This document shows positions 51,200 through 59,342 of a stretch of DNA of 61,344 bases, one piece after another (position 1 is the first letter of the stretch; each line of letters opens with the position of its first letter). The notes under the pieces were generated by a model, which worked only from the letters and a program-made list of their open reading frames with translations, did not search any database and was not told where the DNA came from. The stretch covers positions 1 through 61,344 of the forward strand of contig NZ_JASISO010000050.1 of the NCBI RefSeq assembly GCF_030063135.1. The letters run 5' to 3'. The stretch comes from Streptomyces sp. G-G2. GTDB taxonomy: Bacteria > Actinomycetota > Actinomycetes > Streptomycetales > Streptomycetaceae. Both the position numbers and the translations under genes were made by a program.

Positions 51200-51372
51200 T
51201 ACTGTGATTCCAGTTGCAGTTGTGGTTCCCAAAAATTTTGAGCACCTTCACCGGCTTTAGGGCGGGTGGGAGTGTTTATGTTTTCCGGTGTTCTCCGGGC
51301 GGGAAGATCATCGCGGCGACTCGAGATCCGCACAGTGCGGATCTCTGGGCTGTGCCCCGAAGGAGATTTAAC
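51200..51372 (+). promoter_or_regulatory. Promoter and long 5' untranslated region of the cold-shock gene
   Basis: TACTGT at 51200-51205 is a plausible -10; the message would carry a leader of about 160 bases, as long as that of E. coli cspA. It contains an AT-rich palindrome (51230-51240), then a hairpin with a 10-bp stem (51323-51332 with 51336-51345, loop CAG), and an AAGGAGA ribosome-binding site. The region 50985-51199 contains no gene that I can see. Confidence 0.5.
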
Positions 51373-51576
51373 ATGGCTAATGGCACCGTGAAGTGGTTCA
51401 ACGCGGAAAAGGGCTTCGGCTTCATCGAGCAGGAGGGTGGCGGTCCTGACGTGTTCGCCCACTACTCGAACATCGCCTCCCAGGGCTTCCGCGAGCTGCA
51501 GGAAGGTCAGAAGGTCAGCTTCGACATCGCGCAGGGCCAGAAGGGCCCGACCGCTGAGAACATCGTCACCGCCTGA
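51373..51576 (+). CDS. Cold-shock protein (CspA family)
   Basis: A 67-residue single-domain nucleic-acid chaperone. RNP1-type KGFGFIEQE and RNP2-type DVFAHYSNI are intact, and MANGTVKWFNAEKGFGF is the standard actinobacterial N-terminus. It should melt RNA secondary structure and is typically abundant, constitutively or after cold. The AAGGAGA site lies nine bases before the ATG. A strong terminator follows, so it is a single-gene unit. The DEAD-box helicase and the SCO5918-type gene after it form a set also found in S. coelicolor as I remember it. Confidence 0.96.
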   Translation: MANGTVKWFNAEKGFGFIEQEGGGPDVFAHYSNIASQGFRELQEGQKVSFDIAQGQKGPTAENIVTA

Positions 51577-51594
51577 CGCTGACGCGTACTGAGC

Positions 51595-51630
51595 AGCTGG
51601 GGCCCGCACCTTGGGGTGCGGGCCCCAGCT
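51595..51630 (+). terminator. Strong terminator of the cold-shock gene
   Basis: A 16-bp perfect stem, 51595-51610 with 51615-51630, loop TTGG, followed by CGCTGCTTTT. It is the most classical rho-independent terminator in the window because a T-run follows. Confidence 0.92.
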
Positions 51631-51880
51631 CGCTGCTTTTCCCCCGCTCCGCCGACCGTGACGGTCCGCGTGAGCCCACGACAGTTCATCTGTCGCACCT
51701 CGCCGGCTGGTTCTCTTCCCCGGCATTTCCGCCCGCACACCAAGCCCGTGTCCCACGGCGCGCAGTGCGGTGCTCATTTCAAGGCAAGCCGTCCGCTTTC
51801 ACGTCGGCTCCGCCCTTTATGCTTTTTGCTTCGGCTCGTTCTTGTGAATCCTTGTGCGGCTTGATTTCCGCTGCCGGGAA

Positions 51881-51909
51881 TTCCTCGATGCGTGCCGTAT
51901 CGAGGAAGG
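51881..51909 (+). promoter_or_regulatory. Hairpin that pairs with the helicase ribosome-binding site
   Basis: TTCCTCGAT (51881-51889) pairs exactly with ATCGAGGAA (51899-51907) over a nine-base loop. The right arm contains most of the Shine-Dalgarno sequence GAGGAAGG (51902-51909), six bases before the ATG at 51916. The fold would hide the site and could be opened by temperature change, by the cold-shock protein or by the helicase itself. A TATGCT hexamer at 51818-51823 may be the promoter -10. Confidence 0.65.
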
Positions 51910-51915
51910 TTTCGC

Positions 51916-53463
51916 ATGAACCGCACATCTCGTAATAACGACTACTCGTCGCGCACCCGGTCCGGTGGCTCCGCCGGTTCCAGCCGCGGCAGCCGCTTCG
52001 GCTCCGCCGCGCCGAGCCGCTCCGGCGGCCCGTCCCGTTCCGGTGGACAGGCCCGTTCGGGTGGTTATGGCGGCCGCCGCTCGTCCTCCGTCCAGGGAGA
52101 GTTCGCCCTCCCGGTCACCCTGACCCCCGCACTGCCCGCCGTCGAGTCGTTCGCGGACCTCGACATGCCCGCCCCGCTGCTCGCCGCCCTGGGCGCCGAG
52201 GGCGTCAGCGCGCCGTTCCCGATCCAGGCCGCGACCCTGCCCAACACCCTCGCGGGCCGCGACGTCCTGGGCCGTGGCCGCACCGGCTCCGGCAAGACCC
52301 TCGCCTTCGGACTGGCCCTGCTGGCCCGTACGGCGGGTCAGCGCGCCGAGCCCGGTCAGCCGCTCGCGCTGATCCTCGTACCGACGCGTGAGCTCGCCCA
52401 GCAGGTGACCGCGGCCCTCACCCCGTACGCCCGGGCGATGAAGCTGCGGCTGGCCACGGTCGTGGGCGGCATGCCCATCCACCGCCAGGCGGGCGCGCTG
52501 CGCGGCGGGGCCGAGGTCGTCGTCGCGACCCCGGGACGGCTCAAGGACCTCATCCAGCGCGGTGACTGCCGGCTGAACCAGGTCGCGATCACCGTCCTGG
52601 ACGAGGCCGACCAGATGGCGGACATGGGCTTCATGCCGCAGGTCACCGCCCTGCTCGACCAGGTGCGTCCCGAGGGCCAGCGGATGCTGTTCTCCGCCAC
52701 CCTGGACCGCAACGTCGACCTGCTGGTCCGCCGCTACCTCACCGACCCGGTCGTCCACTCCGTCGACCCCTCGGCCGGCGCCGTCACGACGATGGAGCAC
52801 CACGTCCTGCACGTCCACGGCGCCGACAAGCACGAGACCACCACGCAGATCGCCGCCCGTGACGGCCGGGTGATCATGTTCCTGGACACCAAGCACGCGG
52901 TGGACCGGCTGACCGAGCACCTGCTGCACAGCGGTGTGCGCGCCGCCGCCCTGCACGGCGGCAAGTCGCAGCCGCAGCGCACCCGGACCCTGGCCCGCTT
53001 CAAGTCCGGGCACGTGACGGTCCTGGTGGCGACGAACGTCGCGGCCCGCGGCATCCACGTCGACAACCTCGACCTGGTCGTCAACGTGGACCCGCCGACC
53101 GACCACAAGGACTACCTGCACCGCGGCGGCCGCACCGCCCGCGCGGGCGAGTCCGGCAGCGTCGTCACCCTGGTCACCCCCAACCAGCGCCGCGAGATGA
53201 CCCGCCTGATGACCGCGGCCGGGATCACCCCGAACACCGCGGTGGTCCGCCCGGGCGATGCCGAGCTGAACCGGATCACCGGTGCTCAGGCCCCCTCCGG
53301 CGTGCCGGTCGTCATCACCTCGCCGGTCGTGGAGCGCCCCCGGCGCACCGCGGGCAGCGCCTCCCGGGGCAGGCGCAGCCGTCCGGCCCAGGAGCGGCGC
53401 GGCACCGGCCGACCGGGTACGGTTTCCACAGGAAGCCAGCGGCCGTCCTCCGCCGCTGCCTGA
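51916..53463 (+). CDS. DEAD-box RNA helicase
   Basis: A 515-residue helicase. The first 65 residues are a Ser/Gly/Arg-rich tail. Helicase motifs in order: Q-motif region (ISAPFPIQAATLPNTLAG type), Walker A RTGSGKTLAF (about 124), PTRELAQQ, TPGRL, DEAD in VLDEADQMAD (about 228), SAT in LFSATLD, VATNVAARGIHV and HRGGRTARAG. The C-terminus is basic and Ser/Arg-rich. These enzymes unwind short RNA duplexes in ribosome assembly and mRNA decay, often in the cold. The start has a GAGGAAGG site sequestered in a hairpin, suggesting control of translation. It sits next to the cold-shock gene. Confidence 0.95.
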   Translation: MNRTSRNNDYSSRTRSGGSAGSSRGSRFGSAAPSRSGGPSRSGGQARSGGYGGRRSSSVQGEFALPVTLTPALPAVESFADLDMPAPLLAALGAEGVSAPFPIQAATLPNTLAGRDVLGRGRTGSGKTLAFGLALLARTAGQRAEPGQPLALILVPTRELAQQVTAALTPYARAMKLRLATVVGGMPIHRQAGALRGGAEVVVATPGRLKDLIQRGDCRLNQVAITVLDEADQMADMGFMPQVTALLDQVRPEGQRMLFSATLDRNVDLLVRRYLTDPVVHSVDPSAGAVTTMEHHVLHVHGADKHETTTQIAARDGRVIMFLDTKHAVDRLTEHLLHSGVRAAALHGGKSQPQRTRTLARFKSGHVTVLVATNVAARGIHVDNLDLVVNVDPPTDHKDYLHRGGRTARAGESGSVVTLVTPNQRREMTRLMTAAGITPNTAVVRPGDAELNRITGAQAPSGVPVVITSPVVERPRRTAGSASRGRRSRPAQERRGTGRPGTVSTGSQRPSSAAA

Positions 53464-53553
53464 TCCTTCGCTCCGGCGATCTGCACCTCCCGGTTCCGTC
53501 CGGCCCTCCCGGACACCTGCCGTCCCGCCCGACCCTCCCGTCTGTGAGGCACC

Positions 53554-53874
53554 ATGCGCTGTGTCATCGCCCGCTTCCCGTTCGACCTGACCAAGAGCGG
53601 GGTGCTGGCCACGATGAAGGGCGTCAAGCCCGAACCGGTCACGGGTGAGTCCGTGATCATCGGGCGCCGTACCTACCCGGTCAAGCAGGCGGGCGCCGTG
53701 ATCACCCGCCAGGACCGTCGGGACTTCAGCGCCGCCGAGGTGACCAGGGCGCTGAGCGCGCTGGGCTTCACCTGCCGGTCCGCAGTGGTCTCCCCGGCCG
53801 TCGCACCGCCGGTCAGGGGCCTGACCCCGGTGCAGCGCGCGTCCGTGCTGCTGGGTTCGCCCGTCGGCGCGTAG
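53554..53874 (+). CDS. SCO5918-family protein
   Basis: A 106-residue protein that I recognise from position and sequence as the SCO5918 family: MRCVIARFPFDLTKSGVLAT, KGVKPEPVTGESVIIGRRTY, FSAAEVTRALSALGFTC. It occurs after the DEAD-box helicase in Streptomyces. The function is unknown; two cysteines (residues 3 and about 79) and a small alpha/beta look are all that can be said. It lies 90 bases after the helicase stop on the same strand and may be part of the same message. A strong hairpin follows. Confidence 0.85.
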   Translation: MRCVIARFPFDLTKSGVLATMKGVKPEPVTGESVIIGRRTYPVKQAGAVITRQDRRDFSAAEVTRALSALGFTCRSAVVSPAVAPPVRGLTPVQRASVLLGSPVGA

Positions 53875-53902
53875 TCGTACGGGGGACACCCCGGTGTCAC
53901 GT

Positions 53903-53938
53903 TCAGGGCCCCGGAGGCAGTAGCCTCCGGGGCCCTGA
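53903..53938. terminator. Hairpin after the SCO5918-type gene
   Basis: A 16-bp perfect stem, 53903-53918 with 53923-53938, loop AGTA. Convergent genes end on both sides, so it should act in both directions. Confidence 0.85.
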
Positions 53939-53977
53939 CGCGTCCGCGGCCCGCCCGGTCCTCCCGGGGCGGGAGGA

Positions 53978-54352
53978 TCAGTGGTCGGAGTAGTCGAAGT
54001 CGCCCACGGTCCACGCGCTCACGTCGGCGATGGACACGCGGTACATCCCGCCCGTTTCGGGGATCCCGGTGTTGCCCTGCAGGATGCGGGCGACGTGGAA
54101 GTGCAGGTGGGTCGGTGGGTCCTCCGGCTGCGACCGGAGTTCCGTACGGGCGGCGGTGAAGAGGCCCGAGAAGGGGCCGAGACGGGCCGAATCGTTGAGG
54201 ACCTCGGCGACGCGCTGGCGCCACACGGCTTCGGGAGCCAGGCGGCCGGTGATGACGGCGCCACCGGCGACCACCGTCAGGGACATCTGATTGCTTTGCT
54301 CCGACTCGACCTTCGTGGCGATGGCGACGAGCAGTTCGTCAGGGTTCGACAT
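53978..54352 (-). CDS. GvpU-like small protein
   Basis: A 124-residue soluble protein starting MSNPDELLVAIATKVESEQS, with a beta-rich MSLTVVAGGAVITGRLAP and THLHFHVARILQGNTGIPET, then GMYRVSIADVSAWTVGDFDY. It resembles proteins annotated as gas-vesicle accessory protein GvpU in Streptomyces, but no gas-vesicle genes are nearby and I give that name only as a resemblance. The ATG at 54352 lies thirteen bases from the left end of the inverted-repeat element in the divergent spacer. Confidence 0.75.
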   Translation of the reverse strand: MSNPDELLVAIATKVESEQSNQMSLTVVAGGAVITGRLAPEAVWRQRVAEVLNDSARLGPFSGLFTAARTELRSQPEDPPTHLHFHVARILQGNTGIPETGGMYRVSIADVSAWTVGDFDYSDH

Positions 54353-54364
54353 GAGCGCTGATTC

Positions 54365-54479
54365 TAGTGCCGCGTCGGGCGATGTCTGCCCGTTGAGGAG
54401 CGGCGTCCGGTGCGTGCGTCCGGTGCGGCGAGAGTGGGTGGCGGGTCGCGACGGGGCGAACGGTGCCTGACGCGGCACT
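54365..54479. repeat. Small inverted-repeat element, copy C of the dispersed repeat
   Basis: About 115 bp. The right end (54445-54479) shares GTCGCGACGGGGCGAACG and TGCCTGACGCGGCACT with copies A and B. The left end CTAGTGCCGCGTC (54365-54377) is its reverse complement, the outer 11 bases (54367-54377 and 54469-54479) being exact. The internal part has no reading frame of note. It has the size and structure of a MITE, and fills the spacer between the GvpU-like and SnoaL-like genes. Confidence 0.65.
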
Positions 54480-54567
54480 CGTCACGATGGTCGACTCCCC
54501 CGCGGAGGGGGCGTTCCGCTTGCCGAGGCCGGTTACCGCCGTCGGCCGGACCGGGATCGGGGCGTGT

Positions 54568-54579
54568 TACTGTCCCGCC
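54568..54579 (+). promoter_or_regulatory. Putative leaderless promoter (-10 TACTGT) of the SnoaL-like gene
   Basis: TACTGT at 54568-54573 ends six bases before the ATG. No ribosome-binding site lies between them and no convincing -35 is seen. Confidence 0.4.
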
Positions 54580-55002
54580 ATGTTCATGCCCGAGGCCGTG
54601 CCCGAGTCCAAGGCCGAGATCGACGCGATGACCGCCGACTTCTTCGGTGCCTTCGACAACCGGGGCCCCGGCGCCGCCGATGTCGCACGGATCCGTCGCC
54701 TGGTCCTGCCCGGCGCTGTGATCGTCAACACCGGTCCCCAGTACGCGGTCTACAGTGTGGACGAGTTCGTCGAGCCCCGTGAGCGACTGCTCGCGGACGG
54801 ACGGCTCGTCGGGTTCTCCGAGTGGGAGACGTCCGAACGCACCGACATCGCGGGCGACATCGCCTCCCGGTTCGGCGAGTACCGCAAGTCCGGGGTGCTG
54901 GACGGTGAGCCGTTCGAGGGCGGCGGGACCAAGACCATCCAGTTCGTCCGGACCCCGCAGGGCTGGCGGATCTCCGCATTCGCCTGGTACGACCGGCCCT
55001 GA
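54580..55002 (+). CDS. SnoaL/NTF2-fold small protein
   Basis: A 140-residue protein of the cone-shaped NTF2-like fold. The N-terminal helix (KAEIDAMTADFFGAFDNRGP), central VARIRRLVLPGAVIVNTG and the C-terminal strand pair (RTPQGWRISAFAWYDRP) match DUF4440/SnoaL-like proteins with the typical ending of a strand after GW. Some members are polyketide cyclases or isomerases, others only bind small molecules; residue choice does not settle this here. No polyketide genes are close. It is convergent with the molybdopterin gene, with 12 bases between. Confidence 0.83.
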   Translation: MFMPEAVPESKAEIDAMTADFFGAFDNRGPGAADVARIRRLVLPGAVIVNTGPQYAVYSVDEFVEPRERLLADGRLVGFSEWETSERTDIAGDIASRFGEYRKSGVLDGEPFEGGGTKTIQFVRTPQGWRISAFAWYDRP

Positions 55003-55014
55003 CGGCGGGCGGGT

Positions 55015-58000
55015 TCAGCAGTCGAGGACCAGGTCGGTGGCCGGGACCGACTGGCAGGTCGGCGCCTCTGTTCCGGACACGTCGTCCGAGGGCGTCACCA
55101 GGTGCGCCACCTCGCCCTGGAGCACGGTGCACACACAGCTCTCGCACTGGCCCAGCCGGCAGCCGCTGGCCATCCGCACTCGGGCGGCCGTGCCCAGGTC
55201 GAGCAGGGTGCCGTCGGCGCGGCGCCACGTGACCTCACGGCCGGAGCGGGCGAACCGGACGGTGAACTCGGCGTCCTCGGCCATCGCGACGTCCCGCCGT
55301 ACGGCCTGGAACCGTTCGCTGAAGATCTCGAAGCGCGGTACGCCGAGGTCCAGCAGTCCCTCGGTGAGCGCGGCCGTCATCGGTTCGGGGCCGCAGAGGC
55401 AGAACCGGGCCCGCCGAGCGACGAGTTCCGGGTCCAGGTCGTGGACGCCGAGGAAACCGCGGCGGCGCCGGGCGCCGTCGACCGGGTCGCCCGCCCCGGG
55501 CTCGGCGTAGTGGTCGACCACGGTCAAGGCCGGTATCAGGGAGTCGAGTTCCGCGATCCGCTCGCGGAAGGGGTGGTCGGCGCCGGAGCGGTTGCCGTGG
55601 TGCAGGACGACACGGGGCACGCTCCCGCCGGTCACGGCCAGCGTTTCGAGATAGCTGAGGAACGGGGTGATCCCGATGCCCCCGGCCAGCAGGACGACGG
55701 GCCGGTCCGTGTCGGTGGGGAGGGCGAACGTACCGCCCGGGGACGTGAGGTGGAGCCGGTCCCCGGTCCGGAGGCGCTCGTGCACGTATCCCGAGAACAC
55801 CCCGTCCGGCACCTGCCGGACGGCCAGCCGGTACGCCCGGCGGCCGCTCTCGACGGCCGGGCCGGTCAGGGAGTAGCTCCGCCCGTGCTCCGCGTCCTGC
55901 GGTGCGCCGTCGGGGCCCTCGCGGCGGAGCGTCACGTGCTGGCCGGGCCGGTAGTCGGGGAGCGGGCCGCCGTCGGCCGGTTCCAGGGCCACGGTGCGTA
56001 CGCCGGCCCCCGCGTCCTCGGTCCCGATGGCCGTGACGGTGAAGGCGCGCGGCCCGTTCCATTCGGCCCGGTCGGTGGCGCGGCGGACCTCGCACACCGA
56101 GGAACGCAGTGGGACGGAACCGCTGAGGGGGTCGTGGACGCTGCTGTCGACCAGCAGGTTGACGTTGGAACCGGACCCGTCCAGCGGGTCGGCCCCGGGC
56201 AGCGCCAGGTCGGGGGCCTCCTGCCACCAGCCGTACTCGGCGACCACGACAGCGGGGTGCAGGGACCCGTCCAGACGGGCCCGGAACCGGACGCCGCCCC
56301 GGCGGGTGGACAGGACCGTCCACTCGCCCTCGGCGATGCCGCGCGCGGCGGCGGTCCGGGGGTGCAGGTCGATCACGGGGTCGGGGGAGCGGCGGCGCAG
56401 CGAGCTGATGCCGCGGTGCTGGCTGTGGACGAAGTACCCGTGCTTGGCGCCGGTCAGGACCAGCGGGAACTCGGCGTCGGTGGCGGCCGGTTCGCGGTGT
56501 TCCGGTACCGGCGGACAGCCGTGCTCGGCCAGGCGCTCCGCGTAGAACTCGACCCGGCGGGTGGGGGTGCGGAATCCGGTGACCGCGCCGTCCCCGGCCG
56601 TTTCGGCGTAGCCGCGGTGGCGTCGCTCCTTCGGGACCCTGATGCCGCCCGGGTGCGCGCGGAGCCCGGCCACGGTCAGGCCCAGCGGCTCCAGCTGCCA
56701 GTTCCAGGCCGCCTCGACGTCCCCGTCGAAGAACAGCCCGCCCATCCCGAGCCGCTGGGCCAGGGCGAAGACCACCTCGGTGTCGGAGCGGGATTCGCCC
56801 TGCGGCGCGACCACGCGGGGCCGGAGCTGTACGTGCTCCTGGGCGCGGTGGTCGGCCTCGAAGCCGAAGCGGAGCGCCTCGCGCTCCCACGCGCTGTTCA
56901 CGGGCAGCACGATGTCGGCGCTCGCGCTGGTCGGATTGTGGAACAGATCCAGGTGTACCTGGAACTCCAGTGCGAGCAGGGCCCGCGCCACCCGGTCGGA
57001 GCCGGGCTGCGCCACCACGGCGTTGGAACCGAAGCCGATCAGGGCGCGCACCGGGTAGGGGTCGCCCTCCTCGATGGCCCGGCACAGGTCGCCCGCGTTG
57101 ACGTAGCCGCTGGCCTGCGGCCCGAGCGGGTGCCGGTCGCGGCCGAGGGCCTTGGCCAGCTGACCGGGCGGGAACTGGCCCAGGTCGGTGGCCGCGTTGT
57201 ACGGCGGCGGGCTCACGACCGCGTTGCCGCCCGGCGCGTCGTAGCAGCCGGTCAGCGCCGACAGGGTCGCGAGCGCCCGCTCGGTCTGCGAGGCGTTCGC
57301 GTGCTGGCCCACCCCGGTCCAGCCGTAGTACGCCACCGAGCGGGCCGCCCCGATCCGGTCGGCCAGCGCGCGGATCTCCCGCTCCGGGATCCACGTGGTG
57401 CGCGCCACCCGCTCCGGCGGCCACGCGGCGCAGGCGTCGGCGTACCGCTGGAAGGCCGGAACGCAGGCGACCGTACCCGACCGGGTCGGCACGTCCCGCA
57501 CCCCGGCGAGGGCGAACCGCCGGGGGCGCTCGGCGCCGCGACGGGTGTCGTAGACCTCGGGGGCGTCCGCGGACTCGTCCCAGACCACGAACCGCTCCGC
57601 GTGGCCCGGGAGTTCCGCGTGCGGCTCTTCGGGCAGTTCCCCGGCCAGTTCCCCGGCCAGCTCTTCGGCGCGCAGGAACCGGCCGTCGTCGCAGCGCACC
57701 AGCAGTGGCCCGTCGCTCCAGGCGCGGACGAACTCCTCGTCGTAGGAGCCGTTCTCGATGAGCAGGCCGGCCAGACCGAGGGCGAGGGCGGCGTCGGTCC
57801 CCGGCCGTACGCGCAGCCAGTGATCGGCGGACAGGGCGCTCGTGGAACGCCGTGGGTCGACGACCGCCAGCTCCATGCCGCGGGCCTGGGCCGCGGAGAG
57901 CGCGGCGGCCTGGGCCAGCCAGGTCTTCGCCGGGTTGAAGCCCCACAGCAGGGCGAGATCGGCGTTCGCGTAGTCCGGCGGCGGCAGCGGGCTCCCGAAG

Positions 58001-58458
58001 GTGAAGCCGTGCGCGACGTCCTTGTGCCAGTTGCAGATCTCGGCGCTGTAGAGCGTGTTAGGGCTGCCGAAATGGCGGACCAGGCGCTCGATCCACTCCG
58101 TCGCGTCCGAGACGGAGGTTCCGCTCGGCGTGGCGACCGCGAAGGCGACGGCCTCCGGCCCGCTCTCGGCGGCGATCCTCGTCATGGCGGCGGCGATCTC
58201 GTCCAGGGCCTCGTCCCAGCTGATCGCCTCCCACCCGGGATCGGGGTCGGACTTGGGGTGCGTACGCCGCAACGGCCGGGTCAGCCTGCGCGTACTGTGC
58301 GCGATCTCCGGCGCCGAGCGCCCCTTGGGGCACATCGCGGCCCCGGTGGGGTGCTCGCCGTCCGGCCGGACGGAGGTGATCCGGCCGCGCTCCACCGTGT
58401 AGACGGCGCCGCACCGCGACTTGCACAGGGTGCAGAACCCGCGCACCTCTTCCGCCAT
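55015..58458 (-). CDS. Fused molybdopterin oxidoreductase and ferredoxin-reductase-like protein
   Basis: A 1,147-residue fusion. Residues 1-60 hold a [4Fe-4S] motif (CTLCKSRC, then AMCPKGR). A molybdopterin oxidoreductase domain follows to about 670 with the Mo/W-bis-MGD pattern; a Cys in SAEICNWHKDVAHG is a candidate metal ligand. A dinucleotide-domain segment runs about 690-800. A reductase of the phthalate-dioxygenase-reductase type comes last: FAD-binding RSYSLTG, NAD-binding LLAGGIGITPFL, and a [2Fe-2S] ferredoxin with GCRLGQCESCVC and a distant Cys (APTCQS). The fusion implies electrons pass NAD(P)H-FAD-Fe2S2-Fe4S4-Mo within one chain. Substrate unknown; nitrate or another oxyanion is a guess. 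Confidence 0.88.
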   Translation of the reverse strand: MAEEVRGFCTLCKSRCGAVYTVERGRITSVRPDGEHPTGAAMCPKGRSAPEIAHSTRRLTRPLRRTHPKSDPDPGWEAISWDEALDEIAAAMTRIAAESGPEAVAFAVATPSGTSVSDATEWIERLVRHFGSPNTLYSAEICNWHKDVAHGFTFGSPLPPPDYANADLALLWGFNPAKTWLAQAAALSAAQARGMELAVVDPRRSTSALSADHWLRVRPGTDAALALGLAGLLIENGSYDEEFVRAWSDGPLLVRCDDGRFLRAEELAGELAGELPEEPHAELPGHAERFVVWDESADAPEVYDTRRGAERPRRFALAGVRDVPTRSGTVACVPAFQRYADACAAWPPERVARTTWIPEREIRALADRIGAARSVAYYGWTGVGQHANASQTERALATLSALTGCYDAPGGNAVVSPPPYNAATDLGQFPPGQLAKALGRDRHPLGPQASGYVNAGDLCRAIEEGDPYPVRALIGFGSNAVVAQPGSDRVARALLALEFQVHLDLFHNPTSASADIVLPVNSAWEREALRFGFEADHRAQEHVQLRPRVVAPQGESRSDTEVVFALAQRLGMGGLFFDGDVEAAWNWQLEPLGLTVAGLRAHPGGIRVPKERRHRGYAETAGDGAVTGFRTPTRRVEFYAERLAEHGCPPVPEHREPAATDAEFPLVLTGAKHGYFVHSQHRGISSLRRRSPDPVIDLHPRTAAARGIAEGEWTVLSTRRGGVRFRARLDGSLHPAVVVAEYGWWQEAPDLALPGADPLDGSGSNVNLLVDSSVHDPLSGSVPLRSSVCEVRRATDRAEWNGPRAFTVTAIGTEDAGAGVRTVALEPADGGPLPDYRPGQHVTLRREGPDGAPQDAEHGRSYSLTGPAVESGRRAYRLAVRQVPDGVFSGYVHERLRTGDRLHLTSPGGTFALPTDTDRPVVLLAGGIGITPFLSYLETLAVTGGSVPRVVLHHGNRSGADHPFRERIAELDSLIPALTVVDHYAEPGAGDPVDGARRRRGFLGVHDLDPELVARRARFCLCGPEPMTAALTEGLLDLGVPRFEIFSERFQAVRRDVAMAEDAEFTVRFARSGREVTWRRADGTLLDLGTAARVRMASGCRLGQCESCVCTVLQGEVAHLVTPSDDVSGTEAPTCQSVPATDLVLDC

Positions 58459-58800
58459 GACGGCCGCCTTTCGCGTCTGACCTGGGACAACCCCCTCCAT
58501 TGCAGGCCAGGGGCAGATCCGGGACCACGGCCAGACGTCCCGAGTCGCGGTCGGCGCGGCCTGGCCGTAGGACCCGCTCCCGGTGCCGAAGGGCCCCCGG
58601 CCCGCCCGCCCTCGCCCTCGCCCGCTTTCGGCCTCGCCCGCTCCGGCCGGTCCTGGCCCCGCCCGCCGCCGTCGGCTCTTACCCGAAGATCGGCTTCTTC
58701 CGGCACGACTGCGCGTGGGTGATGAGCCCCTGACCACGTTTACATCCCGGGGATCGGGCCAGACGAGTCGTCGTAAGCGTTTTCCCTATCGCTTGGAGTG
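58459..58800. other. Intergenic region before the CsbD gene
   Basis: This 342-base stretch holds no convincing gene. It should contain the promoters of both divergent genes. GTTT (58738-58741), 14 bases, then GGGCCA (58756-58761) resembles the stress-type sigma-B promoter GNNT-N14-16-GGGTAC only in part. The GTG at 58798 is in frame with the CsbD ATG. Confidence 0.4.
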
Positions 58801-58980
58801 ATGACGATGTCCGGTGACGAGAAGGTCGAGGCCAAGGGCGAGCAGGCCAAGGGCAAGGCGAAGGAAGCCGCGGGCCGTCTGGTCGGCAACGAGCGCCTCA
58901 CCGCCGAAGGCCGGACCGAGCAGGCCAAGGGCGATGCTCGCGACGCCAAGGAAAAGATCAAGGACATGTTCAAGCACTGA
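58801..58980 (+). CDS. CsbD-family stress protein
   Basis: A 59-residue hydrophilic helical protein: DEKVEAKGEQAKGKAKEAAG, RLVGNERLTAEGRTEQAKGD, AKEKIKDMF. CsbD proteins are small, highly charged, lack known enzymatic activity and are induced through sigma-B-type factors in general stress; this one has the usual length. No signal peptide or membrane segment. An in-frame GTG one codon earlier (58798) is possible. A strong hairpin terminates it, so it is a single-gene unit. Confidence 0.93.
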   Translation: MTMSGDEKVEAKGEQAKGKAKEAAGRLVGNERLTAEGRTEQAKGDARDAKEKIKDMFKH

Positions 58981-59001
58981 CCGGGCGGTAATCGGTGAGC
59001 G

Positions 59002-59039
59002 GCAGGGGGCGGACCCGACTCGACGGGTCCGCCCCCTGC
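59002..59039. terminator. Terminator of the CsbD gene
   Basis: A 16-bp stem, 59002-59017 with 59024-59039, loop ACTCGA, 21 bases after the stop. Confidence 0.85.
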
Positions 59040-59342
59040 GCGTGCGCGGGCCCGGGTCTTCGGCTACGCGGTCTCCCTCGTCCGCCCCACCCGTGAGCGG
59101 CAGCTCGGCGTCGGCGTCGTCCACCGCGCCTTCCACGGCTCCCTCCGACCCGCTCCACCGCCGCCGGCGCGCCGCCCGCCGCCGGATGCGCTTCCGGTCC
59201 GAAGTCACTCGATGGGATGACGGTGTCGACGGAGGGCTACCGGCGGGCACGGCACCCTCCGTACGGTCACGCTCTGCGGCCCCGCTCCGTTGCGCGGGGC
59301 GGTATTCGGCGCGGGCACCGGATCGGGAGAGGACGGCGCACC
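59040..59342. other. Intergenic region upstream of the WhiB gene
   Basis: About 300 bases without a recognisable gene. A longer reading frame enters the WhiB gene from 59217 (42 extra Arg/Gly-rich residues), which looks like untranslated leader rather than protein. A possible ribosome-binding site GGGAGAGGA lies 9-17 bases before the ATG. Confidence 0.5.

Noticed and set aside
53978..54352. Part of a gas-vesicle gene cluster
   Set aside because: Only a GvpU-like resemblance; no GvpA, F, L, J, N or O type genes are in the neighbourhood.
55102..58722. A 1,206-residue open frame on the plus strand opposite the molybdopterin fusion
   Set aside because: Its translation is Gly/Arg/Val-rich without any motif, while the minus frame has clear cofactor motifs. 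High-GC DNA often leaves the opposite strand open.
58738..58761. Sigma-B promoter before the CsbD gene
   Set aside because: The -35 GTTT and spacing fit, but the -10 GGGCCA matches GGGTAC poorly, so it is noted only as weak.
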